From positions 1 through 64,000 of the forward strand of contig NZ_LXTW01000006.1 in the NCBI RefSeq assembly GCF_001679005.1: a DNA stretch of 64,000 nucleotides. Direction: 5' to 3'. The DNA is from Moraxella nonliquefaciens (GTDB lineage Bacteria > Pseudomonadota > Gammaproteobacteria > Pseudomonadales > Moraxellaceae). The notes under the pieces were generated by a model. The model searched no databases, was not told the DNA's origin, and saw nothing but the letters and a program-made list of their open reading frames with translations. Position 1 is the stretch's first letter. Every line of letters begins with the position of its first letter. The position numbers and the translations under genes are program-made. Below, piece by piece: positions 36,398 through 44,711 of the stretch.

Positions 36398-36426
36398 GTG
36401 GTTGTGAGTGATACAGTTTAGATGAT

Positions 36427-39400
36427 TTAGATGACTTCAATGCCTTTTTGAATAAAGACATGGGTATTCTCATTATTGCCATCCCAATAGGCATCATAAC
36501 CCTCAGGAGCTTTCCCTTCTCGAATATCTTTGACAAATCCACCTAATTTGTCTCCTCTTCTTGGGCTACCATTAGCTCCCAAATCAACCTTATCTTGACC
36601 GTTACCATTGATAAACAGACCTTGATAGGACTGACCATCGATGAGGGTGGCAGTATCAGCATTCTTTACCACATCAGATATCTTGACTTGTAATACATTC
36701 TTGCGACCGCCTAGATCAATTACCTCCATGCCAGAGATGTTATTTAGATCATGTTTAATTCCAGAGCCAGTCATATCCCAAAAGTCATAACCTTTACCGC
36801 CATCAAGAGAACCTCTAACACCACCAACAGACCCTCCTCGGACGACATCATCACCCTCACCTAACTTAATGGTTGAGCCTGTAAAGGATGAATTACCAAC
36901 CAAGCCCACCTCTAAGATGTCATTGCCACTGCCCATATCCACACTACCATATCCTGCTTGTCTGATATAGTTAAACTTGGCATAGTCATCACCAGCACCC
37001 ATGTTGATGTAGCTATTATTTTGTAGATATCCGCCATTTTGTACCAACACATCATCAGCAGATCCAAAATTAAATGTCCCAGCAGAAATAACGTTATTCA
37101 CGTAGACGGTATGTGGGATGTCTTGCAGTTTTGTTGTTGAAGCGGCGGTCGTTCCTGTCTTAGATGTAGCGGTACTAAAGTAATCATAGCCATCCAAGGA
37201 GTCAAAATAAAAGAAATGAGACATGTCCTTTTTGCTCAGTGCATTGCCAGCTTCATCAATCACACCAAGACTTGCTAACGGTGTATCTTTATTTTGACGG
37301 CTAAATATAAGTGGTCCATCTCTGCCTGTTTCTTTTAACTTTTCTCCAAAAGGTAGAGTAAACTCGCCTTTATTATTAGCAACAGTGCCAACATCACCTC
37401 TTGTGTAAGTACCACTGCCATCTTTGTCAATATAGACAAAGCTGTTTGCTTCTGCAATGCCTGTGATTTGATTACCAGATTTAACACCAGTGATAATAGG
37501 AGCACGCACACTTTGGTCAAGGGTCATATCAAGACTTCCTAGGGTACTGTTACTATCATAATCCTTAGACTTAACACGAGCTTCAATCTTATATGACACA
37601 CCTTGCCATACATCAGGTGCTGGTTTTAGGTCAAAGGTGCCTGTACCCTCATCATTTGGTTTTTCGCCCTTCTCCCATTTTCCATTGTTTAACCTATACT
37701 CCCACTCTACCCCTTCTGGGATATTGGAAATGTTAATTTTTGGGTTATTGGTGTACTGATCATTATCACTACCCACCTGAGGTCTCTCTGAATAACTGTC
37801 TTTAGCCAACCCTACAACCAGCTTGTCGTCATTCTTAATCACCGAAGATGCACTGTCTGTGGTAATGGCTGCACCTTTCGCATCTGACAGGGTTACTGTA
37901 AAGCCCTCTGTTTTTTCTACCACTGTGTCATCTTTGATCTTGACCTCGATGATCTTCTCGGTTTCACCTGGGGCAAAGGTTAGCTTACCAGCGGTCGGCT
38001 GACCATCAGCAAAGTCGCTGTCTTTACCTGTTACTGTGGCAGGGTTATCGACAGTCCCTGTCAATGTCCATTTGACAGATGACTCTTTGTCAGTGCCTTC
38101 TGTACGGGTAACCTTAAAGGTTACTGTGCCATCTTTATCACCCTCGACAATCTCGGTTTGTTCGGTAGTGATTTCCAATTTTGAAGGTGTAGTAACCGTA
38201 CTACCATTGGTCACAGGGGTATTAGTAAAGCTGGCAGCATCATTACCTGCTTTGTCTTGAACTGCTTTGGCATCGTTAGCAGCAGTTGGATCAGTGTAGC
38301 TGACACTAACTTTGTCACCTTGTTTGGCTGGGGTAGGCAGAGTTAGTTTAACTTTATCGCCATCAACAGTTACCGCTGTTGGTTTGACTGGTTTGCTATC
38401 CACTGTGACTGCGAAGTTTTCTTTGGCTGGTGGGTTTTTGTCATCTAGTGATTCACTAAATGGTACGGTTAATGTGGTACCTGTACCATCAACCGTTGGG
38501 TCGCCTTTGACTTTTGGTGGTGTGGTGTCTGCTGGTGTGACATTACCTGTACCCACATTACCTGCTTTGTCTTTGGCACCGATGGTGTTGTCAGCTGGGA
38601 CTTTGCCTGCTGGGATGGTGAAGTTACCATCAGCATCAGAGACGATGGGCTTGCCCTTAGCATCATTGATGGGGTTACCATCTTTATCGGTGATGACAGT
38701 GTTAGGATCTGTTTTGCCTGTGATTGAGTTATCAGGTTGACGAGTGGCGTTAACAGTTGGAGCATCAGTATCAACTGTATAGGCTCCTGTGTCTGTGACG
38801 GTGCCTGTTTTGTCAGCTTTACTTAGAGTAACTTTGGCAGTGGCGGTATTGTCAGCATCTGTTTTGATGTCAGCAGATGGTACTTGGGCAGTATAGTTAC
38901 CGTTAGTGCCTGGGGTTGCTTTGTATGGTTTGCCATTGACTGTGACTGTAACGTCTGTGACAGTTTCGCCATTTTGTGGGGTAACTTTGACAACAACAGG
39001 AACGGTGGTTTGGTCTGCTTCGGCTTTATTGACAATGTCATCGCCTGCCACGGTGATGGTGATGTCTTTGTCAGTAGTTGTTGGGGTGAAGGTGGTGCTG
39101 GGTGCATCTGCTACTGTAGCACTAGAATCACCACTCTTACCATTATTAGTGGTTTGATTGGCAGTCACATCAGAACCATCTTTAACTTTATCAGCTGGAA
39201 TGGTGATGCTGCCATCATTACCGATGACAACTTTATCATTATTTGATGTCCATTTACCATTGTTATCTTTGTTGGCTGTAACAGTCTGCTCTTTGTTGTC
39301 TTCATCTACATAGCTGATCTCAACTTTTGTGGCATCTTTTGCTGGCTTGACTGTTACAGAGCCGTTATTATTGGCAGTAACCTCAGGTTCGGCGATGCTG

Positions 39401-41778
39401 TCTTTGGCAGTTGTATTTGCTGGGTTACTAATACCCACAGACGTGGTTTGCTGTGCGGTGACTTTTGAGCCATCTTTAACTTTATCAGCTGGAATGGTGA
39501 TGCTGCCATCATTACCGATGACAACTTTATCATCATTTGATGTCCATTTGCCATTGTTATCTTTGGCGATGGTGGCAGTGTTTTGCTTGCCATCTTCGTC
39601 AGTGTAATTGATGGTGACTTTATTTGCTTTATCTGATGGCGTAACTGTCACAGAGCCATCATCGTTGGCATTAATTTCTGGTGATGCAGGTTTGGCAGGT
39701 GTGGTGCTATTTTGGTTGTTAACAACCACTGGTACTTTACCACTGTCTTTGGTGCCCACAGTTTGCTCAGCAGTGGCGGTTGAGCCATCTTTAACTTTAT
39801 CAGCTGGAATGGTGATGCTGCCATCATTACCGATGACAACTTTATCATCATTTGATGTCCATTTGCCATTGTTATCTTTGGCGATGGTGGCAGTGTTTTG
39901 CTTGCCATCTTCGTCAGTGTAATTGATGGTGACTTTATTTGCTTTATCTGATGGCGTAACTGTCACAGAGCCATCATCGTTGGCATTAATTTTTGGTGTG
40001 GGTGTGGCATTATTTTGAGCGGTTGCTGTACCTTTATCGCTGTCTTTGGTGCCCACAGTTTGGTTGGCAGAGACCTCTGAGCCATCTTTTACGTTATTGT
40101 CAGGCAGAATGATGCTGCCATCATTACCGATGACAACTTTATCATCATTTGATGTCCATTTGCCATTGTTATCTTTGGCGATGGTGGCAGTGTTTTGCTT
40201 GCCATCTTCGTCAGTGTAATTGATGGTGACTTTATTTGCTTTATCTGATGGCGTAACTGTCACAGAGCCATCATCGTTGGCATTAATTTTGGGTTGTGGT
40301 ACGCTTGTTTTTGCTCTGTCAGATGCAGGGACACTCTCTTCACGACCTGGATCGGTTTGTGTTGCACTAACATCAGAGCCGTCTGTCACATTGTCAGATG
40401 AAATGGTTACAGTGCCTTTGTCTTTGTCTAGGCTAACACCCTTTGGCAGACTTGCGTCAGCCGTCCAAGCACCTTTGTCTTTGGCGATGGTGGCGGTGTT
40501 TGATTTGCCGTCTGCATCGGTGTAGCTTACGATAACTTTTGAGCCATTGATAGCGTCATCGCTTGGTTTGATGACAACATTACCAGCATCATCGCCTGTC
40601 TTGATGGCCTCTACAACAGGTTTGGCAGATAAAATATCGCTCACGCCTTTGCTGTTATTGGTTGTACCGACATCAGTGGTCTGTTTGGCGGTTACGTTGG
40701 TCTTAGAACCTATCGTATTTACAGGAATAACAACCTTACCAGTAGCAGGGTCAATAGTAACACTGTCATCTTTATTGTTATCTATCCAGGCATCAGCTTT
40801 GCCATCGCCATTGGTGTCTTTGTGTGTAAATTTGGCAGTAGTAGATACCGTCTGACCTGGTTTGGTATAGGTTACTTCAAGCTCTGTTGCACTCTCATGA
40901 GGGGTAACAACAACACCACCATCCATCGTTACAACCTCTGGATTGTGTAGCGTGGCTGTGGCTTCTGTATAATGTTCTTTTTTTGCACTGATGGTAAAAT
41001 CAGGAAGCTTACCCAATTTGATGCCATTTGCCTCCAAAAGCTGGGCACTAATATTTACCTTACCATCTTTATCTGTAAGAACTGTCTTATTATTTGCATC
41101 TTTTAGTTCGGTGCCATTGACAGAGATGATGGCTTGCGATACATTCTGACCGTTGCTGGTTACGGTAAAGTTTAGTGCTTGTGTTGCACCTTGTGCAACT
41201 GTATCACTTTGTATGTTTTCAATGTTTAGCGGTTTTTCTTGGGCAGAGGCATTAGCATTATTGTTATTGTCGTTACCTTTATCATCTCTACCAGAGACAA
41301 CAGCAGCGATACCAGCCAATCCTGCGATACCAACAAGCCATGGCATGACACCAAAACGGCTGCCTTCTTCTGCACCGATCCACCATGGGGCAGGATATCC
41401 TTGACCGCCCAAGGCTTGACCTTCGATATCGCCGATGACAAGCTCGGTAACATAGTCCTGAGTTAGACCTGTATCTGGTACATAATAATGATATTGACCA
41501 CTTTCAGCCTGTCCGATGAGTGCTGATTTGTCATAATCATAGAAGTCTTTGATGATAAGGTCGGATTCTTTGGCATCATCTTCAAAAGAGATGTGCAAAT
41601 CTTTGCCAACACGTTTGGTTACGATGTGATCAGGAGCGTAACCTGTGGCATCATTGATAAGTTCATAATTGGCATTACGAGTGGCTTTGATGACGGTGGG
41701 CTGACCGTCTTTGGTGACAACCTTTGTCTGAGCAATGGTCTGAACGCTGTCATTAACTTTTACACTGATAGATTTCAT
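36427..41778 (-). CDS. Giant Bap-type surface adhesin with Ig-like, Calx-beta and RTX-like repeats
   Basis: A 1783-residue protein. Residues 1-130 look like a BapA prefix domain; a hydrophobic stretch (MPWLVGIAGLAGIAAVVSG, about 144-163) follows, then a low-complexity Asp/Asn linker. From about residue 190 to 1190 come many Ig-like beta-sandwich domains; a block at about 500-770 consists of near-identical copies (KINANDDGSVTVTPSDKANK, TIAKDNNGKWTSNDDKVVIG). A Calx-beta domain lies near 1196-1320. The C-terminal 300 residues carry RTX-like GAGDD, GSGND and GEGDD turns. There is no classical signal peptide, so type I secretion is inferred; no secretion genes are in the window. AAGGATAATTT precedes the ATG. 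It lies 30 bp after the split OmpA-domain gene. Confidence 0.9.
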   Translation of the reverse strand: MKSISVKVNDSVQTIAQTKVVTKDGQPTVIKATRNANYELINDATGYAPDHIVTKRVGKDLHISFEDDAKESDLIIKDFYDYDKSALIGQAESGQYHYYVPDTGLTQDYVTELVIGDIEGQALGGQGYPAPWWIGAEEGSRFGVMPWLVGIAGLAGIAAVVSGRDDKGNDNNNNANASAQEKPLNIENIQSDTVAQGATQALNFTVTSNGQNVSQAIISVNGTELKDANNKTVLTDKDGKVNISAQLLEANGIKLGKLPDFTISAKKEHYTEATATLHNPEVVTMDGGVVVTPHESATELEVTYTKPGQTVSTTAKFTHKDTNGDGKADAWIDNNKDDSVTIDPATGKVVIPVNTIGSKTNVTAKQTTDVGTTNNSKGVSDILSAKPVVEAIKTGDDAGNVVIKPSDDAINGSKVIVSYTDADGKSNTATIAKDKGAWTADASLPKGVSLDKDKGTVTISSDNVTDGSDVSATQTDPGREESVPASDRAKTSVPQPKINANDDGSVTVTPSDKANKVTINYTDEDGKQNTATIAKDNNGKWTSNDDKVVIGNDGSIILPDNNVKDGSEVSANQTVGTKDSDKGTATAQNNATPTPKINANDDGSVTVTPSDKANKVTINYTDEDGKQNTATIAKDNNGKWTSNDDKVVIGNDGSITIPADKVKDGSTATAEQTVGTKDSGKVPVVVNNQNSTTPAKPASPEINANDDGSVTVTPSDKANKVTINYTDEDGKQNTATIAKDNNGKWTSNDDKVVIGNDGSITIPADKVKDGSKVTAQQTTSVGISNPANTTAKDSIAEPEVTANNNGSVTVKPAKDATKVEISYVDEDNKEQTVTANKDNNGKWTSNNDKVVIGNDGSITIPADKVKDGSDVTANQTTNNGKSGDSSATVADAPSTTFTPTTTDKDITITVAGDDIVNKAEADQTTVPVVVKVTPQNGETVTDVTVTVNGKPYKATPGTNGNYTAQVPSADIKTDADNTATAKVTLSKADKTGTVTDTGAYTVDTDAPTVNATRQPDNSITGKTDPNTVITDKDGNPINDAKGKPIVSDADGNFTIPAGKVPADNTIGAKDKAGNVGTGNVTPADTTPPKVKGDPTVDGTGTTLTVPFSESLDDKNPPAKENFAVTVDSKPVKPTAVTVDGDKVKLTLPTPAKQGDKVSVSYTDPTAANDAKAVQDKAGNDAASFTNTPVTNGSTVTTPSKLEITTEQTEIVEGDKDGTVTFKVTRTEGTDKESSVKWTLTGTVDNPATVTGKDSDFADGQPTAGKLTFAPGETEKIIEVKIKDDTVVEKTEGFTVTLSDAKGAAITTDSASSVIKNDDKLVVGLAKDSYSERPQVGSDNDQYTNNPKINISNIPEGVEWEYRLNNGKWEKGEKPNDEGTGTFDLKPAPDVWQGVSYKIEARVKSKDYDSNSTLGSLDMTLDQSVRAPIITGVKSGNQITGIAEANSFVYIDKDGSGTYTRGDVGTVANNKGEFTLPFGEKLKETGRDGPLIFSRQNKDTPLASLGVIDEAGNALSKKDMSHFFYFDSLDGYDYFSTATSKTGTTAASTTKLQDIPHTVYVNNVISAGTFNFGSADDVLVQNGGYLQNNSYINMGAGDDYAKFNYIRQAGYGSVDMGSGNDILEVGLVGNSSFTGSTIKLGEGDDVVRGGSVGGVRGSLDGGKGYDFWDMTGSGIKHDLNNISGMEVIDLGGRKNVLQVKISDVVKNADTATLIDGQSYQGLFINGNGQDKVDLGANGSPRRGDKLGGFVKDIREGKAPEGYDAYWDGNNENTHVFIQKGIEVI
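39468..40290 (-). repeat. Near-identical tandem repeats inside the adhesin gene
   Basis: Three blocks of about 210 bp (39468-39677, 39782-39992, 40079-40290) are almost identical; anchors recur at 39586, 39901 and 40198, giving periods of 315 and 297 bp. Each encodes one Ig-like domain of 99-105 residues. A fourth, diverged copy lies at about 39170-39370. Spacer sequences between blocks differ, so whole domains, not short units, have been duplicated. Sites like this can change copy number by recombination and are a risk for assembly collapse. Confidence 0.9.
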
Positions 41779-41808
41779 AAATTATCCTTATATTAAACTA
41801 CATGATGA

Positions 41809-42285
41809 TTATTGTGATACAACTACGACACGGCGATTTTTATAACGCCCCGCTTGGGTATTGTTGGTTGCAATAGGTTGAGATTCGCCATGACCGATGG
41901 TAGATAGGCGAGATTTTTCAATGCCATGATTTTTTATCAACAAATGTTTGACTGTTTTGGCACGACGTTCAGAGAGTTTTTGATTATAACTGGCAGCACC
42001 TGTTGAGTCGGTATGCCCTTCAATGGTGGCATTGGTGCTAGGATGCTGTTTTAGAAAATTGGCAACTTCGCTAAGGTCTTTTTGAAAAGATGATTTGACA
42101 TGACTTTTGTCATGGTCAAATTGGATGGTTAGATTTAAAGTATCAGATTCTGTCTCATAAGACTTATCCATCTGCACCGCATAAGACGACTGATTAGGCT
42201 GCACATTAGATGACCAAACAGATGATACATAGGAAGACTGGCTAGGCTGTACGTGTGTCTCTGCCCTTACAGGAATAATTACCAA
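41809..42285 (-). CDS. OmpA C-terminal domain reading frame (3' part of split gene)
   Basis: A frame encoding an OmpA-like peptidoglycan-binding domain of about 110 residues (TIQFDHDKSHVKSSFQKDL, IEGHTDSTGAASYNQKLSERRAKTVKHLL, STIGHGESQPIATNNTQAGRYKNRRVVV), with the conserved Asp and Arg of the meso-diaminopimelate site. Its only start is a TTG (42285) without a Shine-Dalgarno, 7 bases inside the preceding frame, so independent initiation is doubtful. Upstream in the same frame the sequence stays open through the homopolymer. It is best seen as the second half of the gene starting at 42851. Confidence 0.7.
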   Translation of the reverse strand: MVIIPVRAETHVQPSQSSYVSSVWSSNVQPNQSSYAVQMDKSYETESDTLNLTIQFDHDKSHVKSSFQKDLSEVANFLKQHPSTNATIEGHTDSTGAASYNQKLSERRAKTVKHLLIKNHGIEKSRLSTIGHGESQPIATNNTQAGRYKNRRVVVVSQ

Positions 42286-42851
42286 AGAAGAGGCTTGGGG
42301 GGGGTTACTTGTTGCTGGCTGTATTGCACCGAAGCACAGTCATCAGGCTGTGGCAGACGACTAACCTGATGAGCCTGACGGCGTACCCCTTGGATGAGTT
42401 CATGAGCCCGATTGGCATTTATCTGCACCAGATTGGCTTTATGATTATTGCCAGCTTGTACCACAAAATATTGTATCTGTTTTGGGCTCAGATGGGTGTG
42501 AATGGATTGGGCGGATAAATCGTTGGTTTTTTTGCTTGTGGGGACAGCACTGATTTGAACATCACCTGCACACGCCACACCAAAGACATAGTGTCCATCT
42601 TGTAGATTGGATAGGTAACGGTTATTGATGGCAATGTTAGTACCAGACTGTTTAGAATGCTCTACATCGCCAGACGGTCTGATAAATACCAAACCACCAG
42701 CATTATCATGTGTGGTTAGATTGACTAGCTCATCTGTCTTACCATAAGATGAGGTATTCCATGTGACTTGATTGTCCAAATGCACATGAGCATGTGCATG
42801 AACCGCCATCATCAGCACTGAACCGATGAAAGCTGACTTTTTTAGTTGCAT
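42279..42851 (-). CDS. Exported N-terminal part of the split OmpA-domain gene
   Basis: A 190-residue frame with signal peptide MQLKKSAFIGSVLMMAVHAHAHVHLD and a beta-rich domain of about 150 residues (GGLVFIRPSGDVEHSKQSGT, HYVFGVACAGDVQISAVPTS), with one Cys near residue 95 and another near residue 174. After VQYSQQQVTPPK the frame ends at TAA just past the homopolymer. AAGGAG precedes the ATG. In this state the product would be exported but would lack the peptidoglycan-binding domain. Confidence 0.7.
   Translation of the reverse strand: MQLKKSAFIGSVLMMAVHAHAHVHLDNQVTWNTSSYGKTDELVNLTTHDNAGGLVFIRPSGDVEHSKQSGTNIAINNRYLSNLQDGHYVFGVACAGDVQISAVPTSKKTNDLSAQSIHTHLSPKQIQYFVVQAGNNHKANLVQINANRAHELIQGVRRQAHQVSRLPQPDDCASVQYSQQQVTPPKPLLW
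42297..42304 (-). repeat. G8/C8 homopolymer at the frameshift
   Basis: Eight consecutive G on the plus strand (C on the coding strand) lie in the codons ACC CCC CCC AAG of the first frame. A tract of nine would bring the downstream OmpA frame into register (ACC CCC CCC CAA GCC TCT). The tract lies in a Pro/Gln linker, where length variation is tolerated. Confidence 0.9.
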
Positions 42852-42891
42852 GGCAACTCCTTATCAATGAATAACTACTTGTAACATGTAT

Positions 42892-43110
42892 TTGACATAC
42901 TCCCACCACTAAGCCAAAGGATACAGTGGGGGAATCTTTGCGACCCATAACAATCCCAACCTAGATTGAATTGTTACCTTTCGCCAGCACACTTACGCTG
43001 ATAAGTATTATACTGGGGGAACTCTTTACACAGCACTAAGTCCTAGTGCATCAGCTAATGCTTGCTGTTTATGGTTCTTTACCATGTTTTTTACACCTAA
43101 ATCTTAAAAA
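42892..43110 (-). mobile_element. Remnant of an IS200/IS605-family (tnpB-type) element, right end
   Basis: On the minus strand the sequence ends in GATTCCCCCACTGTATCC then TTAGTGGTGGGAGTATGTCAA, the hairpin-bearing right end typical of IS605/IS1341-type elements. Inside lie further hairpins (AACAATTCAA/TTGGGATTGTT) in the position of the guide (omega) RNA of TnpB. Only a 19-codon tnpB-like scrap precedes it. The right end lies about 40 bases before the ATG of the OmpA-domain gene (42851), so it forms part of the upstream region of the adhesin operon. No left end was identified. Confidence 0.6.
43026..43085 (-). pseudogene. tnpB-like fragment
   Basis: ATG at 43085 opens a 19-residue frame MVKNHKQQALADALGLSAV, ending in TAA just before the element's 3' hairpin region. 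VKNHKxxxALAD resembles a conserved stretch of TnpB (VKNHKLAKALAD), and LGLSAV resembles the C-terminal end. If so, about 100-150 residues between them have been deleted. The match is short, so this rests largely on the adjacent right end. Confidence 0.45.
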
Positions 43111-43850
43111 CATTTGTAGCAGAAAGCATCTGTCTTGACACATTCACATCAATAAATGCCAAATAAAAGATATGATATGAATGTCATGACAAATCCAAGT
43201 TCCACAAAATTTCCTTTCGCTCACTTTCACCAAACCCAAAGGTCAAGTTGGAAGATATTGACAACCCATAACATCCTAAGTCTAAGGTTGCGTGCTGTCC
43301 TTATCACGTCCATCCAAATGGTATGGATGAAAAAGCATTTATACAGCACTAAATTTTGGCATATTCGCTAAGATTTCAAAGGCTTCTGTATTTATTCAAT
43401 ATTGTATTGTGATGATATTATTGTTGCTTGCACTGTCATCGCAACCATGATGAGGCAGTCTGTCATCATCTCATGTTGTATCAATCTTGTACCTGCATCA
43501 ATCTTGCACCAATAAAAACTTCTCTGGTCGCAGAACAAGCCAAATCAGTCCCATGGCGGGTTTTGGGTTGTTTTGTTGCACCAATAAGCCCCTAAATCTC
43601 AAAACTCCTTTAAAGCTGAGAAAAAAGCTAAAAAATACAAAACCAACATCCATCGTGTTGCAAATAATATACCAAAAAAACGATTGTATATACAACACTT
43701 TGGTAGCAAAATTAACTTAAATAACACTTAAATGATACTTAAACGATACAAATAAACCATCTTGACATACTTGACTAAGTTTTGATTAATGACTGATGCA
43801 AGTCATTCAATCAGTAGCTGGATATAACGCAAAATATGGTTATAAACAAA
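43111..43850. other. Poorly coding 0.7 kb region between IS remnant and tRNA operon
   Basis: No convincing gene. Short open frames here on both strands have no ribosome-binding sites or family similarity. The motif 'acagcacta' occurs at both about 43029 and 43338, which may reflect a decayed duplication. A Lys-rich frame at 43612-43731 on the plus strand is probably composition-driven. The stretch looks like decayed DNA, possibly left by more than one element. Confidence 0.5.
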
Positions 43851-43908
43851 TACTCCATCCTGATATTTGAGCAAGCAGTTTTGTTTGTTCAGACATCAAG
43901 ATGGAGCA
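43851..43908 (-). terminator. Large imperfect hairpin downstream of the tRNA operon
   Basis: Left arm 43851-43871 (TACTCCATCCTGATATTTGAG) and right arm 43888-43908 are inverted copies: 16 of 21 positions match, and all five differences are transitions. In the minus-strand RNA three of these become G-U pairs. It lies 64 bases past the last tRNA on that strand, with T-rich sequence (GTATTTGTTTATAACC) following. A transcript-end or processing structure is the simplest reading. Confidence 0.5.
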
Positions 43909-43971
43909 GAATTTATGAAGAGACTAAGTAGAAATAAGTAAAAATACTGAATACGGATAATAGATAATATA

Positions 43972-44046
<75 letters not shown>

Positions 44047-44064
44047 AAATGGCTTTGCTAAAAA

Positions 44065-44138
44065 TGGAGCGGGTGGCGGGAATCGAACCCGCACCATCAG
44101 CTTGGAAGGCTGAGGTTCTACCACTAAACCACACCCGC
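44065..44138 (-). tRNA. tRNA-Gly (TCC)
   Basis: Minus strand: acceptor GCGGGTG/CACCCGC, anticodon loop CTTCCAA with TCC, T-arm GGGTTCGATTCCC, encoded CCA. Resembles E. coli glyT. Confidence 0.95.
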
Positions 44139-44160
44139 ATGGGTATTTGGTAGGGAAATA

Positions 44161-44244
44161 TGGTGGTGGGGGAAGGATTCGAACCTTCGAAGCTTTCGCG
44201 ACAGAGTTACAGTCTGTTGGGTTTGACCGCTCCCCAACCCCACC
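44161..44244 (-). tRNA. tRNA-Tyr (GTA)
   Basis: Minus strand: acceptor GGTGGGG/CCCCACC, anticodon in GACTGTAACTC (GTA), a long variable arm (class II tRNA), T-arm GGTTCGAATCC and encoded CCA. Resembles E. coli tyrU/tyrT. Confidence 0.95.
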
Positions 44245-44326
44245 GAGTGATACAGGCATGTCTTTTAATGGTCTGTTAAAAGATGAAGCCCAATAGATGG
44301 GCCCAACCTGAAAGTATTCTTAGGAG

Positions 44327-44402
<76 letters not shown>

Positions 44403-44423
44403 GATGTTTCCTAAGTGGTGCGT

Positions 44424-44451
44424 ATGATATCATAATTTTTCATTTGTGCAA
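44424..44451 (-). promoter_or_regulatory. Promoter of the tRNA operon
   Basis: Minus strand: TTGCAC (44451-44446) and TATCAT (44429-44424) with a 16-base spacer, then a GC-rich discriminator (ACGCACC) close to the first tRNA. The AT-rich stretch further upstream resembles an UP element. The rest of the 309 bp gap (to 44711) shows no other feature. Confidence 0.75.
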
Positions 44452-44711
44452 GTATTTTTTTAAAAATTTTTGCAATTATTTTAAATTATTTTATAAGTCA
44501 TTGTTTTTTATATTGATTGACTCTTGGATTGAGTGTTGGTTTTTCTTCATATACATGCCTGTTTGTTTTTATATCAACCAAATATAAAACAAAAAAAATC
44601 TGCTGATTTGAGGTGATTTGACAAAAACCATTTGCAATTTATCCTAAATTTTTGTAAATTAGCTAAATTAGCCAAAAACCATTTTAACTCACTTTTTTAA
44701 GGATAAAAACC

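Larger units (their letters stand above)
41809..42851 (-). pseudogene. OmpA-domain adhesin-accessory gene, frameshifted at a G8 tract (possibly phase-variable)
   Basis: Two frames that abut at a homopolymer form one sensible gene. Adding a single C on the coding strand (C8 to C9) joins them without a stop into a product of 347 residues: signal peptide, N-terminal beta-rich domain, a Pro/Gln-rich linker (VTPPQASSLV...), then OmpA. It is directly upstream of the Bap-type adhesin on the same strand. Whether it is a switchable contingency locus, a fixed mutation or a sequencing error cannot be decided from one sequence. Confidence 0.75.

Noticed and set aside
38036..40855. Several plus-strand open frames opposite the adhesin gene (for example 38036-38260, 39608-39922, 40547-40855)
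   Set aside because: They mirror the repeated, low-complexity coding sequence of the adhesin, have no initiation signals and no family similarity.
43156..43371. 71-codon frame in the region after the IS remnant
   Set aside because: No ribosome-binding site, low-complexity composition and no similarity I could recognise; treated as chance.
43498..43731. Short frames on both strands, including a Lys-rich plus-strand stretch that loosely resembles TnpB
   Set aside because: The resemblance is only compositional, and orientation disagrees with the nearby IS right end.
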